A DNA stretch of 45,214 nucleotides from Catellatospora bangladeshensis (GTDB lineage Bacteria; Actinomycetota; Actinomycetes; Mycobacteriales; Micromonosporaceae), in NCBI RefSeq assembly GCF_016862575.1, contig NZ_BONF01000006.1, positions 1 to 45,214 of the forward strand, read 5' to 3'. The position numbers and the translations under genes are program-made. The stretch's first letter is position 1. Each line of letters starts with the position of its first letter. Below the pieces are notes generated by a model. That model ran no database searches. It had not been told where the DNA came from and worked only from the letters and a program-made list of their open reading frames with translations. Shown piece by piece: positions 41,260 to 45,214 of this stretch.

Positions 41260-41351
41260 TTCGATGCTCCATCCACAACGGACGAGATGATCGGGAAATG
41301 CGTGCCTGCCCTGGCTCCGGGGTACATCGTGCACCCCTGACCGGGTACACA

Positions 41352-41387
41352 GCAAGGGGGCGGCCGCGCGTGCGACCGCCCCCTTGC
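41352..41387 (-). terminator. Terminator hairpin downstream of the DUF349 gene
   Basis: GCAAGGGGGCGG (41352-41363) pairs perfectly with CCGCCCCCTTGC (41376-41387). It lies 47 bases beyond the DUF349 stop on its transcript. No T run follows, as is usual in high-GC actinobacteria. Confidence 0.7.
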
Positions 41388-41434
41388 TTCAGCTGGTGAA
41401 ACTCAGCTCGACTTCTCCGCCAGGGCGAGGCAGA

Positions 41435-42643
41435 TCAGCTGGACTTCTCGGCCAAGGCCAAGAAGTTGCGCTTGCCGGCCAGGGCCTGCTCGGCCTCCTT
41501 GATGCGCTTGGCGTCGCCGGCGGCCTGCGCCCGCTCCAGCCGCGCCTCCGCCTCGGCCACCTGCTCGCGCATCTGCTTGAGCAGCGGGTTCGCCGACGGC
41601 TCGGTGCGGCGCCAGGCGGCGTCCATCGCGTCGCGGACCTTGTCCTCGACGGCGCGCAGGCGGCGGTCCAGGCCCGCGACGTTCTCGCGCGGCACCCGGC
41701 CGGTGTCGTGCCACTGGCCCTGGATCTCGCGCAGCACGTTCTGGGCGGCCTTCGGGTCGGCGTCCACGTCGATCGCCTCGGCCTGGGCGAGCAGCTCCTG
41801 GCGGCGTACCAGCGCGGCCTTCTGCTCGTTGTCACGGGCCGAGAAGACCTCGCTGCGGCGGGTGAAGAACGCGTCCTGCGCGGCGCGGAACCGGTCCCAC
41901 AGCTTCTGCTCCGCCTCCTTGGAGGCGCGCGGCGCGGTCTTCCACGCCGCCATCAGCTCCTTGAGCCGGGCCGCGGTGGCCGCCCAGTCGGTCGACTCGG
42001 CCAGCGACTCGGCCTCGGCGACCAGGTCGTCCTTCACCGACTGGGCCTGCTTGCGGGCGGCGTCCAGGGTGGCGAAGTGACCGCCGCGGCGGCGGGTGAA
42101 GCTGTCCCGGGCGACCGAGAAGCGCTTCCACAGCTCACCGTCGGTCTTCTTGTCGACCCCGCGGATGGTCTTCCACTCGTCGAGGATCTCCTTGAACCGG
42201 TCGCCGGTCGCCTTCCAGCTGGTGGACTCGGCGGCGAGCTTCTCCGCCTCCTCGACCAGGCCGGTCTTGCGGGCGACGGCCTCGGCACGCGCGGCGTCAC
42301 GGGCGGCCTTCGCGGCGCCCGCCTTCTCCTCGGACAGGGCCGTCAGCCGGTCGAGCCGGGCGGCCAGCCCGTCGATGTCGCCGACCACGTGCGCCTCGTC
42401 CAGGCCGGCACGCAGCCGCTTCACCGTGGCCAGGGACTGCGAGGCGTCGGCGGCCCCGGAGTTGAGCCGGGTCTCGATCAGGTCCACCTCGGTGACGAGA
42501 TCCTCGTACCGGCGGACGAAGTGCGCCAGCCCCTCTTCCGGGGTGCCGGCCTGCCATGATCCGACGGCGCGCTCGCCCGCGGCCGACTTCACCCAGACCG
42601 TGCCGTCCGCGTCCACCCGGCCATACGATGCCCAGTCGCTCAT
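41435..42643 (-). CDS. DUF349 domain-containing protein
   Basis: A 402-residue, highly charged, helical protein with several DUF349 repeats of about 70 residues. Each has a conserved Trp-containing core (FKEILDEWKTIRG, LKELMAAWKTAPR, LREIQGQWHDTG). The N-terminal 60 residues (SYGRVDADGTVWVKSAAGER) form a small beta segment seen in actinobacterial members. The function is unknown; related DUF349 proteins have been tied to ribosome or nucleic-acid processes, which is only suggestive. The ATG at 42643 is divergent from miaA, and a perfect 12-bp hairpin follows the stop. Confidence 0.85.
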   Translation of the reverse strand: MSDWASYGRVDADGTVWVKSAAGERAVGSWQAGTPEEGLAHFVRRYEDLVTEVDLIETRLNSGAADASQSLATVKRLRAGLDEAHVVGDIDGLAARLDRLTALSEEKAGAAKAARDAARAEAVARKTGLVEEAEKLAAESTSWKATGDRFKEILDEWKTIRGVDKKTDGELWKRFSVARDSFTRRRGGHFATLDAARKQAQSVKDDLVAEAESLAESTDWAATAARLKELMAAWKTAPRASKEAEQKLWDRFRAAQDAFFTRRSEVFSARDNEQKAALVRRQELLAQAEAIDVDADPKAAQNVLREIQGQWHDTGRVPRENVAGLDRRLRAVEDKVRDAMDAAWRRTEPSANPLLKQMREQVAEAEARLERAQAAGDAKRIKEAEQALAGKRNFLALAEKSS

Positions 42644-42869
42644 GATGTGCCCATCCTCGTTCTTCCCGACCGAACCCGCAGTCACCTGCGAGGTCGCCGC
42701 CAAAGCGCAGTTACCCGTGTGTCTGTCACCGGGGAGAGTACGTCGTCTCTCCTTCAGCATTGTCACAGGTCCGACTGGGCGCGCGGCACGCGCCCAGGAC
42801 AAGGTGACCTTACGGGGTCGCGGCGCGAGACGCACCTGGTCCACCCCGCTGTTCAGGGCACGATCCGAT

Positions 42870-42875
42870 TACGGT
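42870..42875 (+). promoter_or_regulatory. -10 box of miaA (leaderless geometry)
   Basis: TACGGT ends exactly 6 bases before the GTG at 42882, the same arrangement as at rimO, tetR and recA. No ribosome binding site is seen. Confidence 0.5.
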
Positions 42876-42881
42876 TGTGTC

Positions 42882-43811
42882 GTGCGGGTGAACGAGACGG
42901 CCGGGCGAGCGGCCGCGACGGTGATCGCGGTGGTCGGCCCGACCGCCGCAGGCAAGTCGGCGCTGTCGATCGCGCTGGCTCACGCCCTCGGCGGCGAGGT
43001 GGTCAACTGCGACTCGATGCAACTCTATCGGGGCATGGACATAGGCACCGCCAAGCTGACCGCCCTCGAACGGGAGGGGGTGCCGCACCACCTCCTCGAC
43101 ATCTGGCCGGTCACCGAGCCCGCCAGCGTCGCGGAGTACCAGCGGCTGGCCCGGGAGGCGATCGACGGCATCCAGGCGCGCGGGCGGGTGGCGCTGCTCG
43201 TCGGAGGGTCGGGGCTGTACCAGCGGGCCGTGCTGGAGGACTTCTCGTTCCCGGGGACCGACGCGGCCGTGCGGGCGCGGCTGGAGGCGGAGCTGGTCCG
43301 GGTCGGGCCCGCGGTGCTGCACGCGCGGCTGCGCTCGATCGATCCCGACGCGGCGGAGAAGATCCTGGACAGCAACGGGCGGCGCATCGTACGGGCGCTC
43401 GAGGTGATCGAGATCACCGGGGGGCGGTTCACGGCGTCGCTGCCCGATCCGGTGCCGGTGTACCCGGTGCTCCAGCTCGCCGTCGACCGGGGCGACCTGG
43501 ACGAGCGGGTCACCCGGCGGGTGGCGAAGATGTGGGGCGACGGGCTCGTCGACGAGGTCCGGGGACTCGTGCCGGAGGGGCTCGCGGGCGGGCTCACCGC
43601 GTCGCGGGCGCTCGGGTATCAGCAGGTGCTGGCGTACCTTGAGGGCAGGTGCACCGAGCAGCAGGCGTACGACGACACGGTCACCGGGACGCGCCGGTTC
43701 GTGCGGCGCCAGCGCTCATGGCTGCGCCGGGACCCCTCGGTACGCTGGCTCGACGGCGCCGCCCCGGATCTCGTGGAGCAGGCGCTGCGGATGGTGAGGG
43801 AGACGCCGTGA
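42882..43811 (+). CDS. miaA: tRNA dimethylallyltransferase MiaA
   Basis: MiaA attaches a dimethylallyl group to A37 of tRNAs reading U-starting codons, giving the substrate for MiaB (30211). The 309-residue protein has the P-loop GPTAAGKS (19-26), DSMQLYRGMDIGTAK, the VGGSGLYQRAVLE region and the late TRRFVRRQRSWLRRD segment. The GTG at 42882 is 6 bases after a TAnnnT box; an in-frame GTG at 42888 is also possible. The stop overlaps dapF as GTGA. Confidence 0.94.
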   Translation: MRVNETAGRAAATVIAVVGPTAAGKSALSIALAHALGGEVVNCDSMQLYRGMDIGTAKLTALEREGVPHHLLDIWPVTEPASVAEYQRLAREAIDGIQARGRVALLVGGSGLYQRAVLEDFSFPGTDAAVRARLEAELVRVGPAVLHARLRSIDPDAAEKILDSNGRRIVRALEVIEITGGRFTASLPDPVPVYPVLQLAVDRGDLDERVTRRVAKMWGDGLVDEVRGLVPEGLAGGLTASRALGYQQVLAYLEGRCTEQQAYDDTVTGTRRFVRRQRSWLRRDPSVRWLDGAAPDLVEQALRMVRETP

Positions 43812-44611
43812 AGTTCACCAAGGGGCACGGCACCGGGAACGACTTCGTGATCATCGAGGATCTCGAGGGGACCGTGGAGCTGACGCCGTCCCTGGTCGCG
43901 GCGCTGTGTGACCGGCGGTTCGGGATCGGTGGGGACGGGGTGCTGCGGGTGCAGCCGTCCGCCGAGCCGGGTGCGGCGTGGTTCATGGACTACTGGAACT
44001 CCGACGGGTCGCTGTCCGAGATGTGCGGCAACGGGGTGCGCGTGTTCGCGCGGTATCTGCACACCACGGGGCTGGCGGGGGACGTCATCCCGCTGTCGAC
44101 GCGGGGTGGGCTGCGGACGGCGTACGTCGAGGGGGACCTGATCCGGGTCGACATGGCGGCGCCGCGGCTGCTGGGTGACTCGACGGCGACGATCCACGGG
44201 GTGACCTACCCCGGGCTCGCGATCTCCATGGGTAACCCGCATCTGGTGTGTGACGTGCCTGCCGAGGTGGCGGCGGCGGTCGACCTGAGCCGTGCTCCGG
44301 ATACCGACGGCTCGCTGTTCCCCGCGGGGGTGAACGTGGAGTTCTCGGTGCGGGTGGCGGAGGACCACCGGCGGATGCGGGTGTACGAGCGCGGGTCTGG
44401 CGAGACGATGTCGTGCGGCACGGGGGCGACCGCGGTGGGCGTGGCCGCGCTGGTCACCTCGGGGCGGGACGCCGGGACGGTCACGGTGGACGTGCCCGGA
44501 GGGCGGCTTCAGGTCACGCTTGACGAGCAGACGTCCTGGCTGGCCGGGCCGGCTGTGCTGACCTTCACGGGGGAGATCGACCCGGGTTCGCTGGTACGTC
44601 GGCCGGGCTGA
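43808..44611 (+). CDS. dapF: Diaminopimelate epimerase
   Basis: DapF converts LL-diaminopimelate to the meso form for lysine and peptidoglycan synthesis. The 267-residue protein has both catalytic cysteines: C73 in EMCGNGVRVF and C203 in MSCGTGATAV. GHGTGNDFV near the start is the third family motif. The GTG start overlaps the miaA stop (GTGA), so the two are translationally coupled. The miaA-dapF pairing is standard in actinobacteria. Confidence 0.95.
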   Translation: MKFTKGHGTGNDFVIIEDLEGTVELTPSLVAALCDRRFGIGGDGVLRVQPSAEPGAAWFMDYWNSDGSLSEMCGNGVRVFARYLHTTGLAGDVIPLSTRGGLRTAYVEGDLIRVDMAAPRLLGDSTATIHGVTYPGLAISMGNPHLVCDVPAEVAAAVDLSRAPDTDGSLFPAGVNVEFSVRVAEDHRRMRVYERGSGETMSCGTGATAVGVAALVTSGRDAGTVTVDVPGGRLQVTLDEQTSWLAGPAVLTFTGEIDPGSLVRRPG

Positions 44612-44698
44612 TCGGCCGTTGACCGGAGTCCGGAGGTTCGGTGTCTGCTCCGGTAGGTGGCGTCTCCGAAACCCGCGCCGAGGTGGCGGGGTGGTGGT

Positions 44699-44762
44699 GA
44701 TCGTGGGTTCGTGTCAGTAGGCGGGCCTGGGCTCGGGGTCGTGGCACGGGTTGGCGATCATC
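44699..44762. repeat. Repeat family B, copy B10 (degenerate)
   Basis: Outer arms GATCGTGGGTTCGTGTC and GGCACGGGTTGGCGATCATC still pair partly. It is the most decayed copy in the window. Confidence 0.55.
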
Positions 44763-44807
44763 TTGACCCTCGCGTGGCGGGCGGCCGGGTGGGCTCGGCT
44801 TGGAGCT

Positions 44808-44872
44808 TGATCGCGGTCTCGTGTCCAAAGGTGGGGTCTGGCCATAGGTTTCGACACGAACCGGCGATCATC
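44808..44872. repeat. Repeat family B, copy B11
   Basis: Arms GATCGCGGTCTCGTGTC and GACACGAACCGGCGATC, with the centre GGGGTCTGGCC seen in related copies. Confidence 0.7.
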
Positions 44873-44910
44873 CGGGTGGGCTGGCGGCTCTTGGAGCTGG
44901 GTGACCGGGT

Positions 44911-44976
44911 GATGATCGCGAGTTCGTGTCGGAACCTGAGGTCTGGCCTCACATTCCGACACGAACTCGCGATCAT
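44911..44976. repeat. Repeat family B, copy B12
   Basis: A regular copy with 23-bp perfect outer arms, starting ATGATCGCGAGTTCGTGTCG and ending in its reverse complement. It differs from B8 at paired positions in both arms. Confidence 0.85.
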
Positions 44977-45021
44977 GGCCGGGGACGGCCCGGGAGGCGG
45001 GCCGGGGGCGGCCCGTCGGGG

Positions 45022-45104
45022 CCAAGATCGTTGGACTTGCCTGGCAGGTGGGGGAATCTTGGGTGGGGATTCGCCCGTCTGCCTGGCAGGTTGGGTGATC
45101 TTGG
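45022..45104. repeat. Repeat family C, copy C3
   Basis: Bounded by CCAAGATCGT and GATCTTGG, with TTGCCTGGCAGGTGGG on the left and CGTCTGCCTGGCAGG on the right. It ends 10 bases before the stop of the truncated minus-strand gene. Confidence 0.7.
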
Positions 45105-45114
45105 GGTGGGTGGG

Positions 45115-45213
45115 TCAGGACTCCGGGGTGGGGGTGGGGTCGGAGTCGAGGACGGGGGCCGCGGCGGACTGTTGGGCTACGGCGCGGACGGCGGCGGCTA
45201 CGGCGGGGGCCAC
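45115..45213 (-). CDS. C-terminal end of a gene cut by the window edge
   Basis: An open minus-strand frame runs from the right edge to a TGA at 45115-45117. It encodes 32 residues, Ala/Val-rich at first and ending SDPTPTPES. The GC3 pattern and the family C repeat just beyond the stop, as at other gene ends, suggest a real coding end. Too little is present to identify the product. Confidence 0.4.
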   Translation of the reverse strand: MAPAVAAAVRAVAQQSAAAPVLDSDPTPTPES

Positions 45214-45214
45214 G

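Larger units (their letters stand above)
44612..45114. other. Gene-free, repeat-dense region after dapF
   Basis: No supportable gene lies here. It contains three family B copies and one family C copy. The first 85 bases hold nothing I recognise. Confidence 0.6.

Noticed and set aside
41260-41350. CebR-type operator upstream of the cellulase
   Set aside because: I looked for the TGGGAGCGCTCCCA pattern and found no reasonable match.
6052-45104. CRISPR array from the repeated palindromes
   Set aside because: Copies are scattered, variable and self-complementary; there is no regular spacer array and no cas gene.

Overview
This 45 kb window is very GC-rich, has strong G/C bias at third codon positions, and uses many GTG starts. 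Its marker genes point to an actinobacterium, most likely a member of the Micromonosporaceae. The supporting order is rimO-pgsA-(NAT)-cinA-clgR, then DUF3046-recA-recX-rny-gluABCD-miaB, then miaA-dapF, which is a familiar actinobacterial neighbourhood. The genus is an inference. I see no rRNA, tRNA, CRISPR array, transposase or phage gene.

Layout. (1) 79-4346: rimO, pgsA, an arylamine N-acetyltransferase and cinA/pncC form a tightly packed plus-strand operon, followed by clgR. (2) 4528-13900: an SCO6745-type protein is divergent from a TetR regulator across a two-operator bidirectional promoter; then come a SAM hydroxide adenosyltransferase (DUF62), a membrane acyltransferase, the giant helicase Lhr and a small unknown protein. 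(3) 14486-19789: a LysE/LeuE-type exporter, a flavin-oxidase-like/GNAT fusion divergent from a MocR regulator, a zinc-ribbon protein, an AAC(6')-like GNAT and a phytanoyl-CoA dioxygenase-like oxygenase. (4) 20099-31743: an MFS transporter, DUF3046, recA, recX, rny, the gluABCD amino-acid ABC transporter and miaB. (5) 31960-39265: a six-gene, fully overlapping operon related to the Ebo clusters. It encodes an inositol-phosphate synthase-like cyclase, a UbiA prenyltransferase, a TIM-barrel/EboA fusion, a TatD-like hydrolase (EboB), EboE and a phosphodiesterase (EboF). (6) 39568-44611: a secreted GH5-CBM2 cellulase, a DUF349 protein, miaA and dapF, then a repeat-filled region and the end of a minus-strand gene cut by the window edge.

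The most interesting system is the Ebo-like operon. Ebo clusters are known from cyanobacteria, eustigmatophyte algal plastids and other bacteria, and are linked to secondary-metabolite traffic. This version has a myo-inositol-phosphate-synthase-like cyclase where the classical cluster carries a dehydroquinate-synthase-like EboD, and its EboA is fused to an isomerase-like barrel. The gene set suggests biosynthesis of a prenylated cyclitol or cyclitol-phosphate product, but no substrate can be read from sequence.

Regulatory highlights. recA carries both a LexA/SOS box and an exact-spacing match to the mycobacterial LexA-independent recA promoter driven by ClgR, and clgR lies in the same window. 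Four genes (rimO, tetR, recA P1, miaA) share the geometry TAnnnT-N6-GTG, which implies leaderless mRNAs. Two short ORFs (9 and 16 codons) lead into rny and gluD through ATGA overlaps. Almost every larger intergenic gap holds members of three dispersed palindromic repeat families, called A, B and C here, mostly in convergent gaps or just after stop codons.
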